Part shown: positions 53,540-62,658 of the stretch, piece after piece
How the letters are laid out: every line of letters begins with the position of its first letter
How positions within the stretch are numbered: the stretch's first letter is position 1
Source: an uncultured Paracoccaceae bacterium
GTDB taxonomy: Bacteria; Pseudomonadota; Alphaproteobacteria; Rhodobacterales; Rhodobacteraceae
Assembly: GCA_943787985.1 (NCBI GenBank)
Contig: CALSOO010000006.1
Coordinates: 124,001 to 188,000 of the forward strand
Direction of reading: 5' to 3'
DNA: 64,000 nt
Program-made: the position numbers and the translations under genes
The notes under the pieces: generated by a model
Seen by the model: only the letters and a program-made list of their open reading frames with translations
The model's database searches: none
Told to the model about the DNA's origin: nothing

Positions 53540-54310
53540 ATGAGCATCCTGTCCTCTTTCGACCTCTCTGGGAAAACCGCCCTTGTGACCGGCGCAAAAC
53601 GCGGCATTGGACGCGGCATCGCCGAGGCGCTTGCCTCTGCGGGGGCTGATATCGTCGGTGTTTCCGCCACCTTGGAGGCTTCTGGCAGCGAGGTCGAGAA
53701 ATCCGTCACGGCGATGGGGCGCCGCTTCAAAGCCTACACATGTGACTTCGCCGACCGCGCTGCCGTGCGTGCTTTTGCCGCCCAGATCGAAGCGGACGGC
53801 ATCGCTCCTGATATCCTCATCAACAACGCTGGCACCATTCTGCGCAAACCCGCCGCCGAACACGATGATGAACTGTGGGACGAGGTGATCGAGGTCAATC
53901 TGAACGCCCAATTTGTGTTGTCGCGCGAAATCGGGCGGGGGATGTTGACCCGTGGCTCTGGCAAGATCATTTTCACAGCGTCATTGCTGACGTTTCAGGG
54001 CGGTATCACAGTGCCTGGCTATGCGGCTTCAAAGGGCGGTATTGGCCAGTTGACCAAAGCCCTGGCCAATGAGTGGGCGGGGCAAGGTGTGAATGTGAAC
54101 GCCATTGCGCCGGGATATATTGCGACGGACAACACTCAAGCCTTGCAGGATGATCCGGCCCGCTCCAAGTCCATCCTTGAGCGCATTCCGGCAGGTCGTT
54201 GGGGCACTCCGGCCGATTTTGGCGGCGCGGCTGTGTTCCTTGCCTCTGACGCGGCGTCTTATGTGCATGGCACTGTTCTGACCGTCGATGGTGGTTGGAT
54301 GGGGCGCTAG
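53540..54310 (+). CDS. kduD: KduD-like short-chain dehydrogenase
   Basis: A 256-residue SDR with the NAD-binding TGAKRGIGRGIAEAL, NNAGTI, catalytic Ser in TASLLTFQGG, and YAASK. The stretch LTFQGGITVPGYAASKGG, then NAIAPGYIATDNTQAL and RIPAGRWGTPAD, closely follows KduD (2-dehydro-3-deoxy-D-gluconate 5-dehydrogenase); IdnO-type 5-ketogluconate reductase is the alternative. It is an operon partner of the zinc dehydrogenase. A terminator-like repeat follows. Confidence 0.85.
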   Translation: MSILSSFDLSGKTALVTGAKRGIGRGIAEALASAGADIVGVSATLEASGSEVEKSVTAMGRRFKAYTCDFADRAAVRAFAAQIEADGIAPDILINNAGTILRKPAAEHDDELWDEVIEVNLNAQFVLSREIGRGMLTRGSGKIIFTASLLTFQGGITVPGYAASKGGIGQLTKALANEWAGQGVNVNAIAPGYIATDNTQALQDDPARSKSILERIPAGRWGTPADFGGAAVFLASDAASYVHGTVLTVDGGWMGR

Positions 54311-54347
54311 GCGCGCCGCCGGCGTAGCGCCCCACCGACGCTCAAGG

Positions 54348-54403
54348 CGGGGGCCTGCCCCCGTCGCTGCGCGACTCCCCCGAGGTTTATTTGGCGAGAT
54401 GAA
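54348..54403. repeat. Terminator-like repeat element, copy C
   Basis: Hairpin CGGGGG/CCCCCG (54348-54363) followed by the 27-bp unit CCCCCGAGGTTTATTTGGCG to GATGAA (54377-54403), identical to that at 30799-30825 and reverse-complementary to that at 1435-1461. It lies between the convergent kduD-like and GH42 genes and so is well placed to stop transcription from both sides. Confidence 0.7.
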
Positions 54404-54418
54404 GTGGATCGCCCGTTT

Positions 54419-56275
54419 TTATAGAACCCGCTGGTTGTTCTTGAAGATCCCGAGGTCGCATGGGCCAATGTCGTGTGTTTCGTATTGCTGCGTTTCGTTG
54501 GTGTAGTTGATCACGAATGTGTGGTCTTTGGTCTGGCGGATACGCAGATCTCCCGAGGGTGCCGTGTTTGTGTGTCGGGCGATGATTGCGTCCCACAGAT
54601 CGGCGTCCGGCCATCCTGTCAGGTGGTTTTGCCCGTCCCGCGTGATCAACACTGGCGCGCCGCTGTCGGTATGAAGTGTGCTGTCGTTTTCCCAGGTTTC
54701 CTGCCAGTGCACCACGTGCCCGAGGTCTTGAACCGGGCGTTTGTGTGCAGGTGGCAGGCTTTCGCTGAAGAGTGGTTGGTCGCATTGGGTGTCTATGCCG
54801 AGTTCTTCCGTCACCAGCCCTGTGCGTGGTCCAAGTAGGGTCGTGCTCTTGGTTGTTTTCAGAGCCTGAGGCACTTGTGCTAGCCCGGGGGCTAGCACCA
54901 GATCGTACCCGTCGAAAGATGTGGCTGTTACGGGTAGGATGTCGACGGTATGTCCTGCGCGCCGCAGCGCTTTGTAGGCTTCGAACACCAAGCGGAAATA
55001 GTTGAAGTCCGCCCCTTGGGGCAATGTTGTCCATGTCCAGTCAGACGCATAGTCGAACACCAGCGCAACCGTTGCTTTGGCTTGCGTGATATCCCCGATT
55101 TGCGCGATTTCATGAGCCACTTGCGCGGCTTCTGCCATGCCGGGGGCGGGGTTGTCTTGCGGCGTAAGGAGGCCAGCGTGCATTTGTTCTTGGGCAAAAG
55201 GGGCTTGGCGCCAGCGGAAATAGCTGACGACTTCGGCGCCATGTGCGATCGCTTCCCATGTCCACAGTCGCACCATTCCGGTCAGGGGGGCAGGGTTGTA
55301 GGGGGCCCAGTTTACGGGTCCCGGTTGTTGCTCCATCACCCACCAGCGCCCTTTGCCGACAGTGCGGTAGAGGTCATGGTGGAAGGCTTGCATGTCCGGA
55401 TCGCCCTGCTGAAGGTAGCGGGCCTTGTGCGCGTCGTCTGCCTCGAGGCGGTCCGAGAGGAACCCGATCGGGTAGCTGTCCCATGATGCGATATCGAGGT
55501 CGGCGCCGATCTCGAAGTGGTCGAATTCAAGGATCCGGCCCATGTAGTTGTGGATCAGGGGGGTGTCTGTCGCTGCGCGCAGGACCTGCGCCTGCGCGCG
55601 GTTGTACGCCACCACTTGATCCGAAGAAAAGCGGCGAAACGCCAACTCATGCGCGGGGTTGGGTTGGGTTACGGTGAGGTTGGGCAGGTCGATCTGGTCA
55701 AAGTCGTTGTATTCCATCGACCAGAACACATTGCCCCATTTTTCGTTGAGGGTTTCGATGTCGCCGTAGCGTTGGGCGCACCATCCCTGAAACGCGATCC
55801 GTGCAGGTTCCGAGTAGCTGATCACGGTGTCATGGCAGCCGTATTCATTGTCGATTTGCCACGCATGAACGCGGGGATCGCGGCCATAGCGTTCGCCAAG
55901 AATTTGCGCGATCCGCACGCTTTCAGAGCGAAAGCCAAGGTGGGAAAAGCAATAGTGGCGCCGTGACCCGAATTTGCGCGGTTGACCATCTGCATCCACA
56001 GCCAGGACATCAGGGTAGCGTTCTATCATCCAGCGCGGCGGTGTCGCAGTCGGCGTGCACATCACGATTCTCAGGCCATGCCCCGCAAGAATACCGATCG
56101 CCTTGTCGAGCCAGTCGAAATTGAATTGCCCCGCAACAGGCTCAAGGCGCGACCACGAAAATTCTGCAATTCGAACCCATGTGATGCCCGTTTCAACCAT
56201 GCGCGCCGCGTCTTTGGCCCATAGGGTTTCGTCCCAATGCTCGGGGTAGTAGCAAACACCAAGTTCCGGTTTCAT
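54419..56275 (-). CDS. Beta-galactosidase, GH42
   Basis: A 618-residue GH42 enzyme beginning MKPELGVCYYPEHWDETLW. The acid/base Glu lies in WQIDNEYGCHD (about residue 145) and the nucleophile Glu in WWVMEQQPGPVNWAP (about residue 313); the trimerisation and C-terminal beta domains follow. It hydrolyses terminal beta-galactosides to galactose. There is no signal peptide, so the substrate is cut inside the cell after uptake. It is the last gene of the galactose operon and overlaps the lactonase gene by four bases. Confidence 0.94.
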   Translation of the reverse strand: MKPELGVCYYPEHWDETLWAKDAARMVETGITWVRIAEFSWSRLEPVAGQFNFDWLDKAIGILAGHGLRIVMCTPTATPPRWMIERYPDVLAVDADGQPRKFGSRRHYCFSHLGFRSESVRIAQILGERYGRDPRVHAWQIDNEYGCHDTVISYSEPARIAFQGWCAQRYGDIETLNEKWGNVFWSMEYNDFDQIDLPNLTVTQPNPAHELAFRRFSSDQVVAYNRAQAQVLRAATDTPLIHNYMGRILEFDHFEIGADLDIASWDSYPIGFLSDRLEADDAHKARYLQQGDPDMQAFHHDLYRTVGKGRWWVMEQQPGPVNWAPYNPAPLTGMVRLWTWEAIAHGAEVVSYFRWRQAPFAQEQMHAGLLTPQDNPAPGMAEAAQVAHEIAQIGDITQAKATVALVFDYASDWTWTTLPQGADFNYFRLVFEAYKALRRAGHTVDILPVTATSFDGYDLVLAPGLAQVPQALKTTKSTTLLGPRTGLVTEELGIDTQCDQPLFSESLPPAHKRPVQDLGHVVHWQETWENDSTLHTDSGAPVLITRDGQNHLTGWPDADLWDAIIARHTNTAPSGDLRIRQTKDHTFVINYTNETQQYETHDIGPCDLGIFKNNQRVL

Positions 56276-57111
56276 AGCAATACCTTATGCTCTGCTTGTC
56301 CCATACCAGCGCCCGTGCTGACAAAGGTCATTCCATCTTGCGATCCAGTCAAACCATCCGCCGCAGTGGTCACATACAAGTCGCGCAAGTCGGGCCCGCC
56401 GAATGCGGGGCAGGAGGCTTGATCCCCGCCCACATCAACCGCCTTGAGGAACCCGCCATTTGGGTCATACACAGCGACGCGTGCGCCCCCCCACTGGGCC
56501 AGCCACATGTTGCCCGCAGCATCAATGACCGCCCCGTCGGGGTTCAGTTTTTCCGCCTTGAGATCAAGAAAGACGTCGCTGTCTCCGTCGGGCCAGCCGT
56601 AACGATCAAGAGGTTGGCGCATCACCTGTCGCGACCGCGTGTCGGTGTAGTAAGCGTGGTTGCGGCTTGGCGCGAAGCAAATCGCGTTGGAGATCGTGAT
56701 AGGCTGGTACAGTTGCCGCAATTCACCATTGAAATAGCGATAGATCGCGCCGGCGTCATCCTCGACCTGCTTGCCCATCGTGCCGATCCAAAAGCCACCC
56801 CAAGGGTCCGCGCGCCCGTCATTGGACCGGGTGATCGGGTTGTTCGCTTCAAGCGGGGAGATCAGAGTGCGTGCGCCTGTGGAGATGGTGAACCGCCATA
56901 GACCGGTTTCGGAGGCCATAAAGAGGGTGTCGTCATCGACCCAGCCTGCGGCGGAAACATGTTCCTCAAATTGCCATTCAAACGTCTTCTCACCACTGCG
57001 TGACAGAAGTTTTTTGCCCAGGATGTCAAACCAGAACAGCTGCTTGCGGGGCGGGTGCCACAATGGTCCTTCGCCAAGAGCACAGATGCGATCATCAAAC
57101 ACACGGCTCAT
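56272..57111 (-). CDS. SMP-30/gluconolactonase-family lactonase
   Basis: A 279-residue beta-propeller of the SMP-30/regucalcin family. Metal-binding motifs include the Glu in CALGEGPLWHPP, NDGRADPWGGFWIGTMG, and NPDGAVIDAAGNMWLA. The operon position between a galactose dehydrogenase-like SDR and Dgo enzymes implies hydrolysis of galactono-1,4- or 1,5-lactone to galactonate. It overlaps dgoA and the GH42 gene by four bases each. Confidence 0.9.
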   Translation of the reverse strand: MSRVFDDRICALGEGPLWHPPRKQLFWFDILGKKLLSRSGEKTFEWQFEEHVSAAGWVDDDTLFMASETGLWRFTISTGARTLISPLEANNPITRSNDGRADPWGGFWIGTMGKQVEDDAGAIYRYFNGELRQLYQPITISNAICFAPSRNHAYYTDTRSRQVMRQPLDRYGWPDGDSDVFLDLKAEKLNPDGAVIDAAGNMWLAQWGGARVAVYDPNGGFLKAVDVGGDQASCPAFGGPDLRDLYVTTAADGLTGSQDGMTFVSTGAGMGQAEHKVLL

Positions 57112-57710
57112 GCTATGGCTGCGTCATAAGCTGCGACAATGTCCACGGCGCGCGCGCCCACATCAGCGGCGGACATGCCCGGTTTGTAGATCGCGGAGCC
57201 AATGCCAAACCCGTCCGCCGAAGCGTTTACCCAAGTGTCGAAATTCTCGGAACCAGCGCCGCCCACAGCGTAAACTTGCGTGCCGAAGGGAAGGATTGCG
57301 CGCATCGCTTGCAGCCCGGAGGGGCCAGCCATGCTGCCTGGAAACAGTTTGAGGCCATCGGCCCCGGCCTTGAGCGCGGCAAAAGCTTCGGTCGGGGTGA
57401 AAACCCCTGGCCAGCTTTGCAGTCCCAAATCTTTGGTTCGTTTGATCACCTCCACATCGCAATTGGGCGACACGATCAGTGTGCCGCCGACATTTGCCAC
57501 GGCTTCTACCTGTGCCATATCCAATACCGTGCCTGCCCCGATCAGCACCCCTTCAAAGGATTTGACCATCGCTGCGATGCTGTCGATGGGGTCGGGCGAG
57601 TTCATGGGGACTTCGATTTTGTCGATCCCAGCGTCCAGCAATGCGGCGGTGACATCCACAGCTTCGGGCGGGGTGATCCCGCGCAGAATGGCGATCAGAT
57701 TGCGGCTCAT
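57108..57710 (-). CDS. dgoA: 2-dehydro-3-deoxy-6-phosphogalactonate aldolase
   Basis: A 200-residue class I aldolase of the KDPG/KDPGal family that yields pyruvate and glyceraldehyde-3-phosphate. Motifs are NLIAILRGITPPEAV, KIEVPMNSPDP, IGAGTVLD, GLKLFPGSMAGP (Schiff-base Lys) and YAVGGAGSENFDTWV. The family-specific EVPMNSP (rather than EVTLRT of Eda) marks it as DgoA. It overlaps dgoK, which makes its substrate. Confidence 0.93.
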   Translation of the reverse strand: MSRNLIAILRGITPPEAVDVTAALLDAGIDKIEVPMNSPDPIDSIAAMVKSFEGVLIGAGTVLDMAQVEAVANVGGTLIVSPNCDVEVIKRTKDLGLQSWPGVFTPTEAFAALKAGADGLKLFPGSMAGPSGLQAMRAILPFGTQVYAVGGAGSENFDTWVNASADGFGIGSAIYKPGMSAADVGARAVDIVAAYDAAIA

Positions 57711-58603
57711 GTGCTTTCCTTTGTCATGCGGTAGGCGGCTTGCAATCCCGCAAGCGTCATGCGCGGCGCGTCTGCAACAATAGCGGGGACGCCTTGAGCG
57801 GCCAAAGCGATGCTGTAGGCCCTCGCCAGTGCATCGTCGCCAATGATGGCGACGTGTTGACCCAACCAGAATGGGCGTGAAGCAGCCAGTTCGGCCCCTA
57901 ACAACAACCCTGACAAGCGGCCACGTGCCGTGTCGGGGTCTTGACCCTCAAGCAGATGGCGGGCTCGCAAGTTGAACAGATAGGCCGCCAGCCGTTCAGG
58001 ACGGGACATCGTGTCATTGAGGGCCTCCTTAAAGGCGTCCTCGTCCCAGCCGGTGCCAATCGAGTGTTTCAGGACCGATTGACCAGAGAGCAGGGCGAAT
58101 TGTTCTCCTGTCATAAAGGTTTGAAAGGAAACGACTTCTCCGGCGCTAATGTGCGCCCATTTGGTGTGCGTGCCGGGCAGACAGATGATGCCGTCCCAAT
58201 CAGCATTCAGCGCGAGGAACCCCGCGATCTGCGTTTCTTCGCCGCGCATCACATCTGCAGGTGCAGTTTGTTTAAGCCCGGGAACGACGTGCACGGTGAG
58301 GCGCGGATCGAGGGTTTGTGCTGTGACCATACGCTGGGGTACAGGCGTACAAGGTACGCTTGCGTATGGCGCTTCGATCCATCCTTGGCGCGCACCCACC
58401 ATGCCGCAGGCCACCACCGTCATGGTCGCGTCTGTCAACCACGGGGCGATCGCCGTCAGCAATGCGCCCTCGAATTGATCTGGCGTGAGTTTCCCCATGC
58501 CTGCGTCAGAGCTGGCGTGATCCAGCACCGTACTGCCTTGCATTGACCAGACCCGCAGGTGTGATGTGCCCCAGTCGGCCCCGATCCAGTCTGGCGAACT
58601 CAT
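57707..58603 (-). CDS. dgoK: 2-dehydro-3-deoxygalactonokinase
   Basis: A 298-residue kinase of the DgoK family that phosphorylates 2-dehydro-3-deoxygalactonate. It starts DWIGADWGTSHLRVW, with ACGMVGARQGWIEAPYA, PGLKQTAPADVMRGEETQ and ICLPGTHTKWAHI, all family features. It overlaps the SDR gene before it and dgoA after it by four bases. Confidence 0.93.
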   Translation of the reverse strand: MSSPDWIGADWGTSHLRVWSMQGSTVLDHASSDAGMGKLTPDQFEGALLTAIAPWLTDATMTVVACGMVGARQGWIEAPYASVPCTPVPQRMVTAQTLDPRLTVHVVPGLKQTAPADVMRGEETQIAGFLALNADWDGIICLPGTHTKWAHISAGEVVSFQTFMTGEQFALLSGQSVLKHSIGTGWDEDAFKEALNDTMSRPERLAAYLFNLRARHLLEGQDPDTARGRLSGLLLGAELAASRPFWLGQHVAIIGDDALARAYSIALAAQGVPAIVADAPRMTLAGLQAAYRMTKEST

Positions 58604-59370
58604 CCTGTCACCACGGTGCCGCCATCAATGACCATACATTGCCCTGTCATCATCCGGCTGGTTTTCGAGGCCATGAACAAGACGGCGTCCACGATGTCCT
58701 GAGGGTCGAGGTGCTCTTTGAGGCATTGTTTGTCCAGGTGACCGGCCAGCGCTTCGGGGGTCGCCCATTTGTCGAGCTGTTTGGGCGTTAAAACCCACCC
58801 CGGCGCCAGTGCGTTGACACGGATTTTCTCTGGCCCCAACTCGCGCGCAAGGCTGCGTGACATGGCTGTGATCCCGCCGTTTGCAGCGGTGTAGGCGGTG
58901 TAGCCCGCCCCGCCCATGATGTAGCTGATCGAGGAAAAGTTGATGATCGAGCCGTGTCCGGCCGCGCGCATGTGCCGCGCGGCTTCCTGACAGGCAAAGA
59001 AGTAGGATTTGAGGTTGATGGACTGCATCCGGTCCCAGTATTCCTCTGTGACCTCGTCAAGCACGTGGCGGTCGTCATTGGCCGCGTTGTTCACTTGGAC
59101 GGTGATTGGCCCATGGGCTGCCGCCGCTTGGCGCATGGTCTTTTGCAGGTGTTCAGTGTCGGTGATGTCGCCTTGCAGGAACAAGGGCGCTTGCCCGTGT
59201 TTGGCGTCCATTTGTGCGACGAATTCCGACGCGTCCGAGCGTCCGATGAACGCCACTTTGGCCCCTTGACCCAGAAACCCGTCTGTCAGGGACGCCCCGA
59301 TGCCGGACCCGCCACCGGTGATGAAAACGGACGCCCCTTCGAGGTCGTGAAATGTGGCGGTTTGGGTCAT
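58600..59370 (-). CDS. Galactose-dehydrogenase-like SDR with Asn in place of catalytic Lys
   Basis: A 256-residue SDR with NAD motif TGGGSGIGASLTDGF, NNAANDDRH, Ser in FSSISY, and a C-terminal GQCMVIDGGTVV. The operon implies oxidation of galactose to galactonolactone. The active-site YxxxK motif reads Y-T-A-A-N: the codon is AAC, so the usual catalytic Lys is Asn. Either this subfamily has relocated the base, or the protein has a non-standard role. It ends next to GH4 and overlaps dgoK. Confidence 0.8.
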   Translation of the reverse strand: MTQTATFHDLEGASVFITGGGSGIGASLTDGFLGQGAKVAFIGRSDASEFVAQMDAKHGQAPLFLQGDITDTEHLQKTMRQAAAAHGPITVQVNNAANDDRHVLDEVTEEYWDRMQSINLKSYFFACQEAARHMRAAGHGSIINFSSISYIMGGAGYTAYTAANGGITAMSRSLARELGPEKIRVNALAPGWVLTPKQLDKWATPEALAGHLDKQCLKEHLDPQDIVDAVLFMASKTSRMMTGQCMVIDGGTVVTG

Positions 59371-60726
59371 TTAAGCGGCCTTTGCTTTGCGGGCGAAGGC
59401 GGGCAGCCAGTCGCCGTGGGCGGTGAGCAGATCATCCACCATCGCCCTGATCTGGCGCAGATCAAGTTCGGCGGCGGTGTGCGGGTCCATCATGGCCGCG
59501 TGATAGATGTGTTCGGGCGCCTCGTCCACCAGTGCGCGCACGGTCAGTTCCTGCACGTTGATCTGGGTGCGCATCAGCGCGATCAGTTGCGGTGGAATGT
59601 CCGTGATCACGGTCGGTTGCACCCCGTTGCTGCTCGCCATGCAGGGCGTTTCAACCGCCGCCCCCATGGGAAGCTGCGGGATCTGGCCTGTGTTGGGCAG
59701 GTTGCCGTACAACTCGTAGGGCTGGTTGGTGACGATTGCGTTCATCAGTTCAGAGGCGAACTCGTGGCTTTTGGTGACCTCGATCCCACTGTCCGATTGC
59801 AGGGCTTTGGCCTGTTCCTTCCAATCCGCGACCTGTTCGATGCAGCGGGTCGGGTATTCATCCAAGGGAATGGAGAACTCTTCAATCAGATCCCCACGCC
59901 CTTCTTTGATGAACCACGGCACATATTCGGCGAAGTGTTCCGAGGACTCAGTGCAGAAGTGCCCCAATTGATCCATCACCTCATAGCGCACTTTGTTGGC
60001 GCAGCGCGGCATGAGCAAGGGTGATTTGGGCAGTGCGCCGGAGGCATACCCTTGTCGCAGCAGCGGGTAAAGGTCGCGTTTGGTGCCGGTCTTCAGCTCT
60101 TCTTCGAGGCGCAGGAAAAAGGCGACGTGATTGACGCCTGCCACTTTGTAGCGGACCGCATTTTGGTCAATGTCGAGGTCATGGGCGATTTCCTGAACGG
60201 TGTTTTGCACCGAATGGCACAGGCCCACTTGCTTGAGGCGCGGAAAGCGTTCGGCCAGCGCCCATGTGTTGATGGCCATCGGATTGACGTACTGCAACAA
60301 GGTCGCGTCGGGGCACAATTGCATCATATCCTCGGCCACGCCCCACAATACAGGGACGGTGCGCAATCCACGCATGATGCCGCCCACGCCCAGCGTGTCG
60401 GCGATGGTCTGGCGCAAGCCATAGGCTTTGGGAATATCGAAATCGGTGATGGTGCAAGGATCATAGCCCCCGACCTGAAAAGCGGTGACCACAAAATCAG
60501 CACCTGCCAAAGCTTCGCGCCGATCCGTGTGTGTTGTGACGGAGGCGCCCGTGCCCACGGATTTGATCATGGAGCGGGCAACCATTTCGCTTTCGCCCAG
60601 ACGCGCCGGGTCGATGTCCATCAACGCAAAATGGCTGTTTGCCAAAGCAGGGGTCAAAAGCGCGTCGCCTACTATATTCTTCATGAATATCGTGGAACCA
60701 GCCCCGATAAAGGTGATTTTCGTCAT
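59371..60726 (-). CDS. melA: Alpha-galactosidase, GH4
   Basis: A 451-residue NAD+- and Mn2+-dependent GH4 hydrolase. It begins MTKITFIGAGSTIFMKNIVG (Rossmann fold), with the Cys/His metal site GLCHSVQNTVQEI and AGVNHVAFFLRLEEE. GH4 includes 6-phospho-glucosidases and alpha-galacturonidases too; with GH42 and the Leloir-free galactose enzymes next to it, alpha-galactosidase (MelA type) fits best. It starts 25 bp after the second permease gene. Confidence 0.88.
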   Translation of the reverse strand: MTKITFIGAGSTIFMKNIVGDALLTPALANSHFALMDIDPARLGESEMVARSMIKSVGTGASVTTHTDRREALAGADFVVTAFQVGGYDPCTITDFDIPKAYGLRQTIADTLGVGGIMRGLRTVPVLWGVAEDMMQLCPDATLLQYVNPMAINTWALAERFPRLKQVGLCHSVQNTVQEIAHDLDIDQNAVRYKVAGVNHVAFFLRLEEELKTGTKRDLYPLLRQGYASGALPKSPLLMPRCANKVRYEVMDQLGHFCTESSEHFAEYVPWFIKEGRGDLIEEFSIPLDEYPTRCIEQVADWKEQAKALQSDSGIEVTKSHEFASELMNAIVTNQPYELYGNLPNTGQIPQLPMGAAVETPCMASSNGVQPTVITDIPPQLIALMRTQINVQELTVRALVDEAPEHIYHAAMMDPHTAAELDLRQIRAMVDDLLTAHGDWLPAFARKAKAA

Positions 60727-60750
60727 CAGCGTTACTCAAGCTTGAGGTTG

Positions 60751-61599
60751 TTATTTCACAGCGCCCAGTGTCAGGCCTGCAATGAAGTGTTTTTGCATCA
60801 AAAAGAACATGGCGACAGGGGGCAGAGCGGCGACAATGCTGCCTGCGCTCATCAGGTGGTATTGGGCCACGAACTGGGAGTTGAAGCTGGTGATGCCAGC
60901 CGTGACAGGCTGGGAATCCGGCCCTTGGGTCAGCACCACGGCCCAGAAGTAGTCGTTCCAGATAAAGGTAAAGATCAACACCGACAGCGCCGCCAGTGCA
61001 GGCTTCATCAGGGGCAGCACGATGTACCAGAAGATGCGCCATTCCGCGATACCTTCGACGCGCGCGGCCTCGATCAGCTCGAATGGGAGCGCGCGGATAA
61101 AGTTACGCATGAACAGCGTGCAGAACCCTGTCTGGAACGCGATGTGGAACAGCACTAGCCCCAGCTTTGTGTCATAAAGCCCCAAGCCAACTGTCAGATC
61201 GCGCACCGGCACCATCAGGATTTGAAAGGGTACAAAGTTGCCTGCGATGAACATGAAAAAGATCCACAGGTTCGATTTGAACTTGTAAATGCCCAAGGCA
61301 AAACCGGTCATCGAAGACAACGCCACCGCGCCAACCACTGTGGGGATGGTGATCAGCAATGAGTTCACCATATAGCGCGGCATGTCGGACTGGAAAAAGA
61401 CCTTCCCGTAGTTGTTGAACAACTCGAACGACGAGGGCAGGCCCCAATAGTTGCCGGCCGCAAAATCTGCCGAAGATTTGACAGAGAACATCGCCACTGC
61501 GATCAAAGGCAGCAGCCACATGATCAGCGCGAGCGGCAAAAGGCTTTGATACGTCAACTGCGCGCCGCGCGAGCGCTTTTCGATCGGCGTCGGAAACAT
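60751..61599 (-). CDS. Sugar ABC transporter permease (MalG type)
   Basis: A 282-residue inner-membrane permease with about six hydrophobic segments and the coupling-helix EAA motif, here EAARVEGIAEWRIFWYIVLPLMKPAL. FNNYGKVFFQSDMPRYMVNSLLI is typical of MalG-like subunits. Start 61599 overlaps the stop of the first permease by one base. It works with the MalF-type subunit and the binding protein upstream to import galactosides. No ATPase gene is present in this window. Confidence 0.9.
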   Translation of the reverse strand: MFPTPIEKRSRGAQLTYQSLLPLALIMWLLPLIAVAMFSVKSSADFAAGNYWGLPSSFELFNNYGKVFFQSDMPRYMVNSLLITIPTVVGAVALSSMTGFALGIYKFKSNLWIFFMFIAGNFVPFQILMVPVRDLTVGLGLYDTKLGLVLFHIAFQTGFCTLFMRNFIRALPFELIEAARVEGIAEWRIFWYIVLPLMKPALAALSVLIFTFIWNDYFWAVVLTQGPDSQPVTAGITSFNSQFVAQYHLMSAGSIVAALPPVAMFFLMQKHFIAGLTLGAVK

Positions 61600-62519
61600 C
61601 AGCGGCCCCCTTTTTCGTCTTGGTACATCGACCACAAGAAGTAGCCGATGAAGCACAGCATAATCAGGAACAGCACAACCGCGATGGACGCACCGTAACC
61701 CATGCGAAACCCGAATTCAGACAGGGATTCCTCGAACATGAAAAACGACAACACCCGCGTTGATCCGAATGGCCCGCCGTTGGTCATGATGGAAATCAGG
61801 TCAAACGACCGGAGCGCCCCGATGATCGTCACCACAAAGGCGATGAAGGTCGCGGGTTTGAGTTGTGGCAGGATCACGAACCACAGCATTTTCCAGCCTT
61901 TGGCCCCGTCAAGGCGGGCCGCTTCGACCTGTTCGGGGTCCACAGCGTTCAGCCCCGTGAGGTACAAGATCATGCAATAGGCGGTTTGAGGCCAAAGCCC
62001 AGCGGCGATGATCCCGTATGTGGCTGTGTTGGGATTGCCCAAAACGCCACCGCTAATATCGATCCCGAAGAACCCGACGATCACGTCGAACAACCCGTTG
62101 TTGGGCAGGTAGAACCATGAGAACACCAAACCCACGACCACTTGGCTGATCACAAAGGGAAAGAAGAACAGCGATTTATAAAGGCGGATGCCCCAGACTT
62201 TCTGGTTCAGAAACAAGGCGATGAACAAACCTGCGGGAATGGCGAGCAAATACAGAAAGAGCCATTTAAGGTTGTTCCAGAACGAAGTCTCGAATTTGCG
62301 ATCCGTGGCGAGGCGTTCATAGTTGCCAAGGCCGATCCATTCTTTTTCACCCAGACCGTCCCATGCGTGAAAGGAGATCCAGACGGACTGGAATATGGGG
62401 ACAACGACGTAAACCGCGAAAAATAGGATTCCGGGCAGCAAGAAGAGCCAAGGTGTGACGCGGATTTCGTTGCGCGCATACCAGCCCTTTGAAGGCGCAG
62501 GGTCGGTGGAGTGGGTCAT
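61599..62519 (-). CDS. Sugar ABC transporter permease (MalF type)
   Basis: A 306-residue inner-membrane permease with six or more hydrophobic segments. It has WLFLLPGILFFAVYVVVPIFQSVWIS at the N-terminus and the EAA loop EAARLDGAKGWKMLWFVILPQLKPA. ATG 62519 fits the family N-terminus; the frame extends to 62585 without similarity. It is separated from the binding-protein gene by 139 bases holding two hairpins. Confidence 0.9.
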   Translation of the reverse strand: MTHSTDPAPSKGWYARNEIRVTPWLFLLPGILFFAVYVVVPIFQSVWISFHAWDGLGEKEWIGLGNYERLATDRKFETSFWNNLKWLFLYLLAIPAGLFIALFLNQKVWGIRLYKSLFFFPFVISQVVVGLVFSWFYLPNNGLFDVIVGFFGIDISGGVLGNPNTATYGIIAAGLWPQTAYCMILYLTGLNAVDPEQVEAARLDGAKGWKMLWFVILPQLKPATFIAFVVTIIGALRSFDLISIMTNGGPFGSTRVLSFFMFEESLSEFGFRMGYGASIAVVLFLIMLCFIGYFLWSMYQDEKGGR

Positions 62520-62600
62520 GCGGCGTCGCTCCCTTGTTTGGCTTCTGGGCCTTTGCGCTGCGGCCTTGATCAGGCGACAGGGCAAAGGCCTGTGTGGGGT

Positions 62601-62653
62601 GACCCCGCCCTGTCAAAGGGCGAGGTCTGTGTGCCGTCGGGGCTTTGGCCCCG
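62601..62653 (-). terminator. Two hairpins between binding protein and permease
   Basis: CGGGGC/GCCCCG (62638-62653, loop TTTG-like) and GACCcCGCCCT/AGGGCGaGGTC (62601-62627, one mismatch) lie in tandem in the 139-base gap. Without T-runs they probably slow or protect the mRNA so that the binding protein is made in excess over the membrane genes. Confidence 0.5.
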
Positions 62654-62658
62654 ATCGC

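Noticed and set aside
53540..54310. SDR as the galactose dehydrogenase
   Set aside because: Its sequence follows KduD and it is in a separate plus-strand operon, whereas another SDR lies inside the galactose operon.
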